DNA of 64,000 bases from Cyprinus carpio (lineage: Eukaryota; Chordata; Actinopteri; Cypriniformes; Cyprinidae). The notes beneath the pieces were generated by a model. The model worked only from the letters and a program-made list of their open reading frames with translations. It searched no databases and was not told where the DNA came from. Within the stretch, counting starts at the first letter, position 1. The number at the start of each line of letters is the position of its first letter. Positions 22,901-38,300 of the stretch are shown here, one piece after another. The position numbers and the translations under genes are program-made. The stretch spans positions 19,678,627 through 19,742,626 of the forward strand of contig NC_056596.1 in the NCBI RefSeq assembly GCF_018340385.1. Direction: 5' to 3'.

Positions 22901-25900
22901 ACACGCGTTCACTGCCTCAGCCGGACAATCACAGCTCACACTGCCACTCACCACCGCCTGAAACACACACACACACACACTCATTAGGACTGGAAGATTC
23001 ACACTGCAACCATTATCTGAGTCTTTGCCCTTAGATACGTCACATACTTTGAGGAAGTGAGCCGTGAGCTGGAAAGACAGAAGAGCAGCAGGACCACACG
23101 CCCCCCTCTGAGACACAAAACACACATTACTCACAGTCACATGACAGATCACATGTGTCACGCTGAGGTGATGATGGAGACCTGAACATGACTGATGTGT
23201 TTCATCATTCGATGGCAGTCCAGAGTTCTCCTTCCTGTCCTGTCGATTCTGACGGTCAGCAGCATCCCCGGAGGAACCAGCGAGAGAACCCTGCCAGACG
23301 TAAACAACACTCATCATCACAGCTGACCTCAGAGCGGCACACGGAGGACCTGCTCGTACCGGCTGACGTCATCAAGTGTTTGCTGATAGCTCAGCTCGTG
23401 TCCGATGCTGTCGGGGTCAGGGGTCACTGAGCACCTGCTGTCAATCACGTCCCAGAGGAAGTGACCCGTCTCATCTGATGCGTTTTGCTGAGTAACCGCC
23501 ACTTCATACAATAGCGCCTGCGGAGAGACCAGACTCAAGGCTCATGGAGGTTGCCAGATTGAGGAAACAATATGAACGAGCACAACTGACAGTGGAAAGC
23601 GCCAAGCATTATTGAGTTGATTTATGCACGTTTTAATATTCCTCTGGTCATAGTGATTTTTAGATGGATGCTGAGGCTTTTTAGATCGAGTAGAATCTGC
23701 AGTCTGAACCAGTAGATTTGCTGGCTTCCATGCCTGTGCTGTGTATGCTGTGTTTTCCACCAACTGGCATCCTGGGGGGTCTAAATACCATGGGTGTAAA
23801 CTGGCAGTGGGCGGAGTCACACACACCAAAACAAAAACAGACATTCCGACATGGAACACACAGTTCAGAATAGAATAACTGTCTGTAGTGTTGTTTTCAG
23901 AGAAACAAGTATGTTAACTTAGCATGTCTCCTAAATATATCCGGAAACATATGGTATTTTTATGCTTTAATACAAAAAAAAAGAAAGCACCTTTGAATGT
24001 GAACTTGCAATTTAATGCATGTGGCCTGAGGTGTAGCTACACTATGTCAGGATAGGGGCATAAGAAAGCTTCGAGGTTTGTGCATGACAAACAATGCAAA
24101 CACAAGAACAACAAGAGGATGAGCAACGTGCACAAGTCTGGTTTACAAGGAGCATCTAGAGAATGAGCACCTGTAAGATCGACAGCAAGTCAGGCAGACA
24201 GCCATCTGTGAGTTCATGGGAACTTCCTCCTGTCCGTGACCTACAGAGACACACACACACACACACACACACGTTTAACGGCGTATGACTGCGATCGCTC
24301 TGAGACGGATGAGAGGAACTTACGCTGTGTGTCGGTCGAGAACAGCAGTGATGATGCGAGCGCAGATTCGAGTGATGTCTCCTCCACAGCCTCCATCATG
24401 CTCAGACATGTGCAGATAATACTGTTCACATGCCCACTGCTCGTACTCCTGCCTGAGTCAAACACACACACACGGGTCTGGAAAACACTGTCTTTATACC
24501 AGAACCATTTTCAACATGCAAATCTGACGTTCATAAACTCTAATCCACATTTTTGAGCTATATAATAAATATATAATAAAAATGAACAATTTGTAAAAAA
24601 AAAAAAAGAAAAAACGACTTTAGCGTGATGATAGCATGCATCGAGAAGGAGTCCAGTTACTAGAGCGGTGTTTGCTGAGATTAAAGCTCTAGAGCTCATC
24701 CGGAAGCATGTGTTGTGGATGTGTATGGTTTACCTCTCGAGATCTGTCAGTGCGTCTCTGCTCCGCTGAACACGAAGCTCGGATGAGAGCCACTCAGAGA
24801 AAGAGAGCTGATGAAAGAGTGAGAGCAGAGTTCAACACCACATCATCTGTCAGCTGAAGTCCTGCGGCTCTGAGGGTACCTGATACTGCGGCTGTTTCTT
24901 CAGCGATCTGATCTGTGCGTTCCTCCACAGAGCGACAGCAGACTCTTCCACTCTCCCGGTGAGATCAGGAGCATCGGTGTGCAGATCAGACTCGTCCTCA
25001 TCACTCATGTGCGCTCGAGTCTCTGGGACGAGTCTGGACATCACATACTGAGCCTGAACACACACGGACGTGAATACCTGCACCCTGAAGATCAGATGAG
25101 CGACTATCGACATCGGTTCTGTACCTTTTTATAAAGTCTTCCTGGGATAAAGTTGTGGAGTTCTTCTGACTGAGCACTGGCTCTGCACAGCCCATAAGAG
25201 AGAACGGCCACACAGAACCTGAACAGAACACAACAGTTATCGAACGTTACAGATCCAAGCAGCGTGTTCACGTGTGTGAGCTGTGGAGGCAAACCTGAGG
25301 CAGAGGGCCATGTGTGAGCGTGTGGAGCAGATCAGAGCATCAGAGAGACACTCGGACACAGAGAGAGCGCCTGCAGAAGAGCCCATCAGCTGCAGCGGAG
25401 GACACACGAGTCTGCAGTAATGCAGCTCCACCTGCAGCGCCGCCAAACCCAACACATGAGCCGCGCTCAAAGCACTGCCCTATAACACACACAGCATTAA
25501 CACACCAGCAGCACTCAGTCTTCACATACAGTACAGGTCAAAAGTTTGGAAACGTTACTATTTTTAATGTTTTTGAAAGAAGTCTCTTCTGCTCATCAAG
25601 CCTGCATTTATTTGATCAAAAATACAGAAAAAACAGTAATATTGGGATATATTATTACAACTTAAAATAATAGTTTTCTATTTGTATATACTTTAAAAGA
25701 ATAATTTATTCCTGTGATGCGCAGCTGAATTTTCAGCATCATTACTCCAGCCTTCAGTGTCACATGTAACATCCAGTCTATCACATGATCATTTAGAAAT
25801 CATTCTAATATTCTGATTTATTATGAGTGTTGGAAACAGTTCTGCTGTCTAATATATTTGATGAATAAAAGGTTAAAAAGAACTGCATTTATTCAAAATA

Positions 25901-28900
25901 AAAAAAAAAATTCTAATATACATTTTCTTTACTATCACTTTTTATCAATTTAACACATCCTTGCTGAACAAAAGTATTGATTTTATTTAAAAAATAAAAA
26001 AAAGAAAAAAAAAAATTACTGACCAGTAGTGTATATTGTTATTACAAAATATTTATATTTTAAAAACATAGCTTTTTTTTTTTTTTACTTTTTATTCATC
26101 AAAGTATCCTAAAAAAAGTATCACATTTTCTGAAAAAATATTAAGCAGCAGAACTGTTTCCAACTTTGATAATGAATCATCATATTAGAATGATTTCTAA
26201 AGGATCATGTGATAATGATCCTAAAAATTCAGCTTTGCATCACAGAAATAAATGATAATTTAAAGTATAATAAATTTTAAAAACAATTATTTTAAATTGT
26301 AATAATATATCACAATATTAAATTTTTTTTCTGTATTTTTGATCAAATAAATGCAGGCTTTATGAGCAGAAGAAAGTTCTTTCAAAAACATAAAAAATAG
26401 TAATGTTTCCAAACTTTTGACCTGTACCGTATATATCACACTAAAACACCGCAGATACCTGGTACTGAAGCAGATCCCACAGTCTGTGTATCAGAGCTGA
26501 GACGAGCCATCTGTGAGCCAGCAGAACCTTCACAAACACACTCGGCCATGAACCCTGCCTGAGAACAAAATCAATAACGCTGATGTTTTAGCTCATTTTG
26601 ATGCTAGATTTGTCTAGTCTTATTTTTAGTTCTCTTAGGTCATCTCGAGTGCTGGCCCACTGGTTGAGAACTACTGCTACAACAATATTAGCAAGAATGT
26701 TCAAATACTGATTAATGATCATAATTGCTTCATTAGTAGTCAACCTTGATGATGAAGGCTTAGTCTAAACAGACAATGGCTACAGAACTCAAACAGTCGG
26801 CTTCAGAATTAGAAGCAGAACTAAGATGAATGTCAAACCTGTTAGGAGGCTTCACTCTGGACGCGTCCAGTAAACACAGACAGAAGCTCTGTAAGATCAG
26901 ACTGGTGACCTGAAAGATGTGGACAGGGTCAGACTACAAATCGTCTGTCATCTTGAACATGAAAATAAAAAGAAAACATTCACAGCCAGCCTTGTATTTC
27001 TGTTCAAGCTCTGAATGTTAGCAAATGAAGTACTTCCGTCCGATTTTAAATGGGGTTTAACCTGACCGATCTTCGTTCTTGTGTCTGGGTCACTGACCTG
27101 TTGGACAGTGAGAATGTTTACTGGCTAGAAGCTGCACAAACTATCACTTCATTTTCAGGTCAAAGAGCAAAGATAAGGGGACTAAAGCTTTGTTACAAGA
27201 TAAAGAGCCAGCTTTAGTCTCATTACACAGCAAACCGCTGCTCCTTCGCCGACCATCAAGTTGTGAAGTGTTTAGTGTTACTGTGGCTTATGACGCCAAT
27301 GAACCGGGAAGATCACATAACCTTGTGTCAAGCAATGTGAGGAGACGGACTCCGCAAGAAGTTGAGAATCTGCACCAAACTAAGCACCAAATCCAACAAC
27401 AAACCAGCTGCAAAATGAATGGAGCAGAATTAAAGGTCCATTTAATCCTGCAGAGATCACGGCTGGCGTGTGAATGCTTTCTGAAGGAGCGGCAGAAATC
27501 TGCGTTCGTACAGCAGCGTGTGCTGAATCAGGTGAATCCCGGTTCAGTGTGATGACATCACTTCCTGTCTCTTCACCAGCACGCTCATTCCTCAAGGTCA
27601 GAGAGATCCTGGACAGCTGAGCACAAACATCTGGCAAGATAAAACACACAGCAGCGTTTAGAGCTCTGTTTTGGGTACAATGAGCTACAAAAAAAGAAAA
27701 AATAAATAAAAATTTCCTCAATAGAAAAAAAAAAAATCCAAGTAAATAATGTTTTAATCATTTTATTAGTGCTGTCAATCAATTAAAAAATATTAGCTAA
27801 TTAATCACACATTTTTCTGAACTTAAATCACGATTAATCGCTCCATATTTAAATGGGTCATGTGATGTTTGATGATATGATTATTTTGTGTATTTGGAGC
27901 AACAGAATTTGTTGACATGCTTTAATGTTCAAAAACACATTATTTTTCAAATACTGTTCATTATTGTAGGTCCTCTACGCAAATCTTCCCACACAGTGAC
28001 GTAGAGATGTGGGGGTGTGTTTAAACGAGGTGTTTTAGGGGGGTTTGGACGAGTATTAACTTTGATAAAGAATATCTCTTTGGATTTGAGACTTTAGTCT
28101 TTGTAACTGTACAGATCTTCTTTATTCACCGAGAGCTTGTAACACTCCAAAGAGAAAGGAACAATTGAAATCGCATCATATTCCAAAGAGAAAGGAACAA
28201 TTGAAATCGCATCATATTACATCTTTAAGTATCATCATGGAGCCTATGACATTATATTTTTAAAAAAATATATATATACTTTTTTATGACTGAAGGCGAG
28301 TACCAATATTATTGATGTCTCTATGAATTTCTTTTTTTTTTTTTTGTCTAATATATAACCATTTACTCGTGGTAGGGAGCAGGTGTATATTTCTTTTGTA
28401 CCAACTAACATTTTGAAAATACAAACACTATCATGAATCCAAAAATTTATATCATAAAAGCTTTATGAATGATTACAGTTGTAATCATTCATAACACTTC
28501 ATAACATTACAGCTGAACCAGTGATGTCACATGGACTATTTTAACCATGTCCTTACTACCTTTCTGAGCCATAAAACGTTTCAGTTCCGCTGCTGTCTGT
28601 GCAGGGTCAGAAAGCTCTCGAATTTCATAAAAGATATCTTAATTTATGTTTTGAGGATGAATGGGTTTGTAACGATATGAGGGTGTGGAATTAATGACAG
28701 AATTTTCATTTTTGGGTGAACTATCCCTTCAAGGCAGCTCTAATCGCCTTTCTGGAACATCATAACTTAACTGATGACATAACTACCACATTGCATGCTC
28801 TTAGTTTCTTTTGTGCTTTAATGTGAAATGATAAACAGAGCGCAAAGCCATTAATATGAAATGATACACAGCGTCTGTGCTACAAACACAGTATACTGGC

Positions 28901-29305
28901 TGACAGGACGGAAAATTGGCTGCTTACTGACATATGTCCTGACAGCATCTCATCTGAGCGCAGTTCACTCTTGTTCTGCTGAAGCTCGTCGTCACCTGTA
29001 TCGTTTCTGCACTTGTTTGACTCGCACCTGGCACTGAGGTGTATTTGGAGAGCATGTCTGAAAAGTCTCCCGTTAGATGTGGTCGTACAGAGACGTTCTG
29101 CACTTAAACAAACACCGAAGCAGCAGTTGTGAGGGGGGGTGGCCAACCTTAGCTCCGCCCCATGCTAATTGTGTAAAATAATTTTAACGCATTAAGCTGA
29201 AAAAAAAAAAACTATAAGTGTTTATGCGTTAATTCTGACAGCACTAAATTTTATATCATGAATAACTAAGGTATACCTTAATTTTGAATGTGTGTGTGCT
29301 ATAAA

Positions 29306-29353
<48 letters not shown>

Positions 29354-32300
29354 ACCACCGTCAGTGGCCCCATCAGTCATCTCAGGAACTGTTCCTGTAG
29401 AACCCAGCAGGTGATCGTCCTCACTCGACTCACACACACCTCAACACACACAAACACACCTATATTAACAGAAGAACAGCTCTTAATAGCTGTTTGCTCA
29501 CTGAAAACTCTACTAAAAGATACACAGCATTAAACCCACAATGGTCACTACAGAAAAAAACTGTACAACAGTTACCAATACATTTCAAGAATGAAGATCT
29601 GATCATGGCCTTCATCATCCCTCAGCTGGTAGTGTTGTGATGTTTCAATTTCAATGTTTACTTATTAACTTAAATTAAAATAAATGCATTGGTTGATAAT
29701 GACACCTAATAAAGCTACTCTCAGATCATGATCTTTAAATTACTGTTTTTTTTAAAAGGTCACTGTGCGGGGTCCTGTTAGATATTTACTAATATTTATG
29801 CTGTCATGTCCTATTTCCTTGATAACCACATGTAAACTTTTCTAGAAAACCCCTCAGCGGTTCTCTGTGAACTCTTGTTGTGATGGTAATATCAGCAGGA
29901 TCGAGGCCGGCAATTCTATGCTCTAACAAAAATACATGTTTGAACACACATATAGCAAACTAATAATAATAAAAGAAGATTTCAATTAAGTATCTTTAAA
30001 GTTATAATTTACTCTTTAAAACTAGAATGATTTTAAATATGTATTCTTCATATGATCAAAGTGACAGAAATGATGTGATGAAGCACCTTCTTTCTGTCTG
30101 TACGTCTCTCTCTGACAGGACTCTGTATATGACATGTACAGGGTGGCGGGAATCTTATCTGCCCTGTTCGTTTAAAACAAAACAAAAAACCCAAACACAA
30201 ACATACATTCATATAAATGTCAACAGACAATATAAACACAAACATTTCCAAAACCGGTAAAACTACGTACACTGTTCTGTTAAAGTGCATTAATAGAATG
30301 TGTAATAAAGTGATGCCTACTTTCTCAAGGCCTCAATGAACATCATTCTGGCATCTGACATCACAGGGAGCTGCAATGAAAAATAAAATCTGATAACCAT
30401 TAAAAACAAGCTCAACATTTCACTAGGCATCCATGAAGCCCTAAAGCATCCGATAGTCCCTTCCCTGCATAACACCTTCCCGTTACGTGGGATCTGCCTC
30501 AGAGACTCTGAACTTCTCTCTCAGCTGACATTGTACTGTGGAGTACACATGCCCCTGTGTCAGGACCTAATATACGGATAGCCAGATGCCCACCCTCCAT
30601 CTAAATCTTGAGCGAGTGGACTGAAAGATGACGATGATACTCACCACACGTGGAGAAAGGAGAGCAGGGAGGAATCGAGACAGGAAATACGGCCTCCTAA
30701 AAATACTGAAGACAAGGAACACCACGCTCACAATACAGTTTGAATAGGTATGTGTGTGTGTGTCTGACAGTACCTGGCCTCTATCACTGTTGCTGGGATC
30801 TTACTGGTGGTCAGGAAAAGCGTCACGGCCTTCTCAACATCCTGCTGTGCTGGACACTGAAAATACAACAGTTCAAGGTTGTCGATAAAGCTGAAAAAAC
30901 TACATTTGCACAAAAAAAAAAAAAATCAATTATATGAGAATTCTGAAGTGTTATGTTATTTACCACAAAGTGGTATTTAAAATGTATATTTTGTTTTAAA
31001 ATAAATTGCATAATATTGTAAAATCAAAAGGTTTAACCCAGGCTCTCAGGACAGTTTCGGTGTTCAAAAGCTGGTTACCGATGTAACTGTTGTTTCTCTG
31101 AAATCTGAATCTACAGAATCATCTTAGCCTTCATAACCAGTGTTAATAAGCATAACCATTTCTCCTGACGGATATGGTGTTATAAGAGTAGATGACCCAT
31201 ACCAACAAAGGAAAGTAAGAGAAAACCAAGGATCACTGGTGAAGTACAGCCAAACTCACATCCTGAGATGAAGAAACACTGACCTTCTCACTAAAGTACA
31301 GGGAGAGGACATCTCACTGCAGCACAGCACACTCTAAAAGATTATTAACATGTTTTTCTGATATTATTGTTGGTCACTGTAAAGGGGGCGCTAGTGAGCT
31401 ATGGGTAGTTCGGTATAAACCATGTGTGGTTAGAGGAGGAGTCAGTTCACTATGGAGAGGGAGGTATGGCCTATCTGTCCTTGACTCACAAGTTGAAGTC
31501 CAAATTGGGAAACTTTGGTTGGTGTTAGTAAGCAGTGTGCTGTGTGAAAGTCTGAAAGTCAATGGACATTGGCTGTTTGGACACTCCTCATCTACAGCAT
31601 TGTCAACCAGATAAGATTGACCATTTTCTTTATTTCTCGGATGTGTTTGGGCTCATTGGTAAATGTGGTATTAAGCTTTTCTGTAGTGGGAAAGTGGCAT
31701 GAAGTATCAATCTAAATGCAATACATATCACTACTCATTTCCGGAGGTCTGTGATTATTATCGTTTTGTTTGTGTGAAAGCAGGGAGCCATTGTTATAAA
31801 ATATTTAACATGCAATATGAACAAACACTGGTTCCTCCCAAATACAGATGTATAACCAAAGCTTTTGCATGACAGGGTAGCAGTTATAATGTCAACAAGA
31901 GAAACACCCCTGAAAGCAGCTCACGAAGAGGAAACAGCCCTGGTGGAATGGCAGCAACAACCCACCAATCAGTCATCTCTCCTTACTCTCAGCTTGTGAT
32001 CAGTGAAATCTGACTCCCGCAGCTTGTGTATGGAGCAGAGAATTGTAGTTTAGAAGTGTAGTGTATGTTTTCCAACTGAACTAAATAACTTACTTCAATA
32101 AAAAAGCAAAATGACAGTGATGCAATTGGTGTAGGACCAAACTCAGTGTAACACTAACATACGATGACATGCACCAGTCACTTTGTGCAGCATTGGTCTG
32201 CTCACTACCTCATTCAGCATAGAACTGATGTCATTCTACTACCTCTTCTGTCAGTTAAATAAAAGAGCTGCTCTCTGAGCCCTTTGTCACTTCAATCAGA

Positions 32301-35300
32301 CCGAATAAGCTTTTTTTTTTTTTATCTGCAGTTTGTTCACTTCACTAGTTTGCACTCTTTCTGCCATGTGCTGCTTTAACTTTATTTTTATTTTATTTAT
32401 TTTTTTACATGCCCTTATTTGTATAGTTTATTTTATATTTTATATGTTATCTGTATTTTTAGGTTCTACTGTTAGTGTTATCTGTATGCACCAAGGGTCT
32501 GAGAGTAACGCAATTTCAATTCTCTGTATGTATGTACTGTGCATGTGGAAGAACTGGCAAAAAAGCAGACTTGACTTGACTTGAACACAGACTACCGCAG
32601 CAAGCCAAGTGTTATTGTAACTTCAGCATTCTTGTTACGTGCCAAATCGCAGGACGGCTGGACCCACGCTAAATTTATTGACCATCCACTCCCGCCTGCA
32701 GCAAAGTTGAAACCGCCTGCTCCTGCAAGATGATCCCAATCTATTTGTGCAGAAGCAGCCCTAGAGTTGAGTGCAGTGACTGAGGGTTAACAGTATAAGA
32801 CACTAGTTCCCAGTGGCCAGACCAATGAGTGAGTGAGTGAAGTGACATACAGCCAAGTATTGTGACCCATAGTCTCTGCAAATGCTCTGCATTTAACCCA
32901 TCCAGAGTGCACACACACAGCAGTGATCACACACACACACACCGTGAACACACACCCGGAGCAGTGGGTATCATTTATGCTGCGCTCCCCGGGGAGCAGT
33001 TGGGGGTTCGGTGCCCTACTCAAGTTACTCAACTCAAAATATAAATATTTTGTAATAACAATATACACTACTGGTCAGCAATTTGGGGTCAGTATTTTTT
33101 TTATTTCTTTTTTTTAAAATAAAATCAATACTTTTATTCAGCAAGGATGTGTTAAATTGATAAAAAGTGATAGTAAAGAAAATATATTATTAGAAATATA
33201 TTATTTATTAGAATTTTTTTTTTTAATTTGAATAAATGCAGTCTTTTTAACCTTTTATTCATCAAATATATTAGACAGCAGAACTGTTTCCAACACTCAT
33301 AAAAATCAGAATATTAGAATGATTTCTAAATGATCATGTGATAGACTGGATGTTACATGTGGACACTGAAGGCTGGAGTAATGATGCTGAAAAATTCAGC
33401 TTTGCATCACAGGAATAATTTTTTTTTTTTTTTTAAAGTATATTCAATATAAAACTATTATTTTAAGTTGTAATAATATTTCACAATATTACTGTTTTTT
33501 CTGTATTTTTGATCAAATAAATGCAGGCTTGATGAGCAGAAGAAACTTCTTTCAAAATTTCAAACACTTCTTAAATGTTTTTATTAGGACATATACATTA
33601 TCTTGCACATTTTATCTCCCCAACAGATTCTAATTTGAAAGAAGTTTATAATGCATGTTCGCTATTCCCAATTCAGAAGACTGTGCACACAGCCTGTGTC
33701 TCTGAATGCTTCTCATACTCGCTCCTCCCTGCAGCCCATCTCGTAATGCTTGGTTACAGTTGCGCGCAATATGGACGAGGCTTGACGCACGCGCACAACC
33801 TGTGTCGACTCGCGCCTGGCTCTGCGTTTAAAATGAATGTAAATTCAGTCTAACTGCTTTGCTAATTTCACTTGGATGAAATGAAACATTCAGCACATTT
33901 TTCACTTGTTCTTAAAATCCCAAATACTCAAAAAAAAAAAAATGAATAAATAAATAAAATCAGCCTATGTAACCTATGTAATACTTTAATAATTGACTAA
34001 AGTAATAAAGTTCTTTATTTGCTCAAAATACTAATCTTTCCTGTGAAATTCAGTAATTAAGTAAATTCTGTAAAAGTAGTAATACCAATATATTCCCTGC
34101 TGAAAAAACAAACAAACAATAGAACTCCTCGCAAAACACAAAAGAAAATTGAATGAATTTAAGGCTTATAATGGAAACAATCATTTCTGTGATGATTTCT
34201 ATTGTTATTTTTGTTTTTTTCTTTCTTTCTTCATCAGGATAATGATACCCATACTGTGCTGCACACCATTGACAATATTAAATAAATTAAAATCGCAAAT
34301 GAAATCACAATCGGAATATCGGTCCTAAAAATCACAATTGGATATTTTCCCCAAATCGCACAGCCCTAACGAACAGTGTTTGGACCGCTGCATAACGTAG
34401 ATGGTCGAAGTATACTTTGGACTTAAGTCTCCTCTTATAATCCAGTCAGAATGATAGGGTGATTTCACCAGACCAGTACTAGTTCACACTTGCCCATGTG
34501 CTGATGATATCGTTAGTGAAATTATGTTAGCTACTCATTTTGTGCCAGGGCCAAAACAAAACTGTTTGGGTTAGGGATGTTCATTTTAACCGGTTAACTG
34601 ACTGTTAAGAATTTTGACCAATTAATACAATCAGTTAAACGATTTAAAAAGTAATTGATTTATTTTCAGTAATTTATCCATATATTTAAAAAGGTTTGCT
34701 GCAAGGTTAAAATATGTTACACGTATAAAAAAAATTGCTTTTTAGAGAAAAAAAACAAGTTGCATATAAGAAGTCGCATTTTATTATTTCATTCAGAAAT
34801 AGGCATAATGCCGAAGCAAAATGTTTACAAACATAATAAACTGTAAACATAGCTAGGCCATTTTAGTACCCAGGGTTTTTCCAAAACGATTTTTTGTCCC
34901 GCCAAAGCCTTATTTGATCTGTAGTTGGGTTTTGTGAGTGAAGCAGGCTACAGACGGAGTGATGGAGAGAACGAGCACAGCGCCCCTCCCCCGCGCGCGC
35001 ACTCTCCGTCTTCAGTTCTGTCTTTGCTCTCTCCCTCGCATCAAAATCAACTGATCCTAAAGGTCGGAAGACCGAATCCATGATTCACATGGTGCATTCG
35101 GAGAATATTTTTGCTGAATTACCGCTGGGTGTGAATTGCAGTCAAAAAAAAAGTTGTTTTATCTTCTCTTACAACGTGTGACAAGCATTCCTCACTTGCA
35201 GCTGACATAACTTTAAATAAACGCAAAAAAAAAAAAAAAATCTATCCAGCTATGAAGTGCGTGTGTTCGTGTGTGTGTGTGGGTGGGTGTGTGTGTGTGT

Positions 35301-38300
35301 GTGTGTGTTGACAAATCTTTCGCGATGTCCTAACAGCCAGGATTCACACACAACACGTCCGCTAAAGTCCGATTCGCGAGCTAATGACTCCTTTGAGCGA
35401 TTCATTATAATGAATGGTTAAAGCAGTTGGTCTGCCTGTCAGTGTCTGAATCGGTGTATAACAAATCATTACTTCTTAGAAGAACATACACATCTGAAAT
35501 GAGAAAGTAAGTGTGCTTACCCCATTTAGCAAGAGTGTTTAGTAAAATTTCGCCTTAATAATCCACAGTATGTATAGGCCTACGACAATGTGTAGTAAAT
35601 TACCTATAAAATCATTTAGTTTAAAGTTAGACTGGAGTGAGATGAAACTAGATCAAAGCACAAAGCAAGCTGTTGCTAGCTAGCTGCTAATTGTATTACA
35701 TTTTATATGGTAAAAAATTACACTATTACACCTTTTAACGCTGCATTTTTAATGCTAATTTTTAACTGATATGATTATACTAAAATAATTATCAGGTCTA
35801 TCAAAAAAGGATTTTATCTTTCAAAACTATGAAAGCCAGTCGTGGAAAAATCACAGCTTTTTTTGCAAAGAGGGCAAGAAAGGGATGGCAGTGAGAGTGA
35901 CAGGTAATATCTGTGTCTGATAATGCATAATTTGTAAATAGATAAATTGTGATACCTTTGACATTTCAAATATACTTTGGTATCGATGATGTTTACATGT
36001 AAATAAGTTGTAATCGCTTTCTTTTTACTACCTAGCCTGACAGTGATCGTTTTTTCATGAATAAATAGGATAAGAAAAAAAAAATCACAAACTGTTTCTT
36101 TGTATTTATTTTAAATGTCACATTTATTGTCAATATTGGGCTTGCGGATCATTTGGGTACTAGGGTACTCTTTGCTGTGTGTGGATGACCATGTCGGTCA
36201 GCCACCACCGAAGACCAGTTTTGACCCAGGAAAAACCCTGGTACCCCTCACTCCACAACAAATCCTTTCAATTAACAGTATTTAGAAAAGAACAAGAATA
36301 AAAAAATAGGCCTTTCAGAATTATAGCAATATAAACGACAAGCCATAACGAATTTATTTAGGCTAAAAACAAAACTGAAATATTTGAATGCCAAATTATT
36401 ATTTATTATGTAGCCTACTTCACTCGCATTCTAATATCCATGTAAAACAAAATGTTTTGCATAACATCACAGCGGTGTGGTGATAACACTTAACGGCACA
36501 GATTTTACTGCATATTTAAACTGAGCAGTGTGTTTTTCTCCATATGTTTGACTGACTATTTTATTATGATAATGAACAGGCTGCATTGTCAAGGTATCAA
36601 AGCTTAACTGTGTGTGTGCATGGGCACCAGCGCAATCACTCAAATTTTTTCTTCTAACAGTGGAAACAACTACTCCTTTTAGTCAAAGATAATCGGAATT
36701 GTAAACAGTAAACAGTACATTCCACAATAAAAAACAACTATTTGTGCATAAAATAAGCCTAAAGAAAAATAGGATGCCGCTTTCTGCCGTTGATTCCTTT
36801 CCTTTCGCGCACAACACTCAAATGAACGGAAACTGTGTTTTCCGTTCATTTTATTAATTTATTAAGTAAAAATAGATTTATATATTAGGCCCCATTATTT
36901 TCGTCCATATATATATATATATAATATAGCTTTATTAGTGTTTTCTCTGCTCGCAAGAAGCTCTGCAGCTGCGTGATGTGATGCATGTGGCCAATGAAAG
37001 CTTTTTGCAGTTTTTAAAATCTGCACAATAATCTAGAAAGAATGTGAATCAACACCACAACAATGGGATCAGCAAACTAAAACTAGCAGCAAAACAGCTG
37101 TCGGAATACTTCTGACCCCTCAAGCACACCCCTGAGGAATGCAATTCATACATATGTGTATTTTCATTCAAGTTTGAAATCACCATGAAATCAACAGACT
37201 TGCCAGTCTTTGTAACACTCAAATGAACAAGAACAAGCTTTTACACGACTTACTTCCACCACACCAGCAGATCCGTTCACCACCTCAAAGATTCCCGTCT
37301 CCTCCAGCGACACCTGCATGCACACTACAGTTAGTCCAGCACAAACCCATCCGTTTCTACGCAGAAGAAAACAGGGACCCCACAGCTGTTCAGACCTTCA
37401 GATCTCTCAGTCGGGTCTTGGCAAGGGTGACGTACTCTTGCAGCAGAGAACGATACTTTCCTCCAATGTACGGAGGATGCATTACATGAACCTAAAGAAC
37501 AAGCAGAGGAATGAAAGGAAATATGACGGGAGATGGGTTGCACTTAGATCACAGAACCCTGAGTGCGTGTCTGACCTTTAGATACTGTGGGGGTTCATAA
37601 GGAACGAGGTCTGACAGGAACTTCAGGAGAAACACAGTGGACTTCTTGCTTTTAGCATGATAACCGCTGGAGCCACCAAATGACAACTAATAAAAAAAAT
37701 ACAAAAACAAGATATTACAATCTCAAATTTAGGTAAAGGCCACTAATGCGTTTAATATGTGAGTGTTTGAAGACAAAGCACAGACTTTAAACCAATCACT
37801 GTATGAGGGAAAGACAGCAGGACCCTCGAGCGACGCCTGACGGGCCAACAGGAACAGCGTGATCATCTTCTCCACATCGTAACGGTCAAACGCTGACCTC
37901 AGCAGCCTGGACAGCAGATCTGAACACAGAGACAGACACTGCAGGACGTGTAATTTCTCCCTCAGTGTTCATTCATCAGACGCTGAAGAGCACTGGCGTG
38001 TACCTGTGAGGCAGCGCTGCGTCTGAGAGTGATAGATCAGCAGATGAGACAGACACGAGAGAACGTGACGCCAGTTCACCTCATGAGTCTCTAAGACCTG
38101 CTGCATCTGACTCAGCACACACTCCACGCTGAAGACTAGACAGACCTGGCAGACACACAGAAGGGACACAGCTGTTACTCTGGGTCAGACGCAGAGCTCC
38201 CTCTCTTTCAAAACAATGACTTTTACATTTTATGAGTATTTTTACCTTTATAAAGCCATTTTTTCTAAAAGTATGCATCGCCTTTTGAGAAAAAATCCTT

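Larger units (their letters stand above)
30857..37253 (-). other. fanca intron 16, 6.4 kb of repeats
   Basis: No exon is visible. Recognisable pieces are a dispersed repeat near 32810-33030, a reverse-oriented copy of the intron 24 repeat (33066-33560), a CG-rich hAT-like end near 34320-34375 (caaatcgcacagccc), a 'gggatgttcattttaaccgg' DNA-transposon end at about 34571, and the element 34871-36240. At 32570 a tgacttgactt run resembles the 3' tail of fish non-LTR elements. The stretches 31000-32300 and 36250-37200 are AT-rich and I see nothing specific in them. Confidence 0.55.

Noticed and set aside
27190..27552. 120-residue plus-strand frame
   Set aside because: It overlaps fanca exon 22 on the other strand and shows no recognisable domain, and no splice or promoter context supports it.
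27512..27562. A missing fanca exon between exons 22 and 23
   Set aside because: At first exon 22 seemed to end at 27562, out of phase with exon 23. Extending it to the donor after 27512 restores phase and matches the family length, so no extra exon is needed.
28145..28217. CRISPR-like direct repeats
   Set aside because: There are only two adjacent copies without spacers, in a vertebrate intron.
29222..29533. Cys/Val and His/Thr repeat frames
   Set aside because: They arise from the (TG)22 run. Only the short fanca exon 21 on the minus strand is supported.
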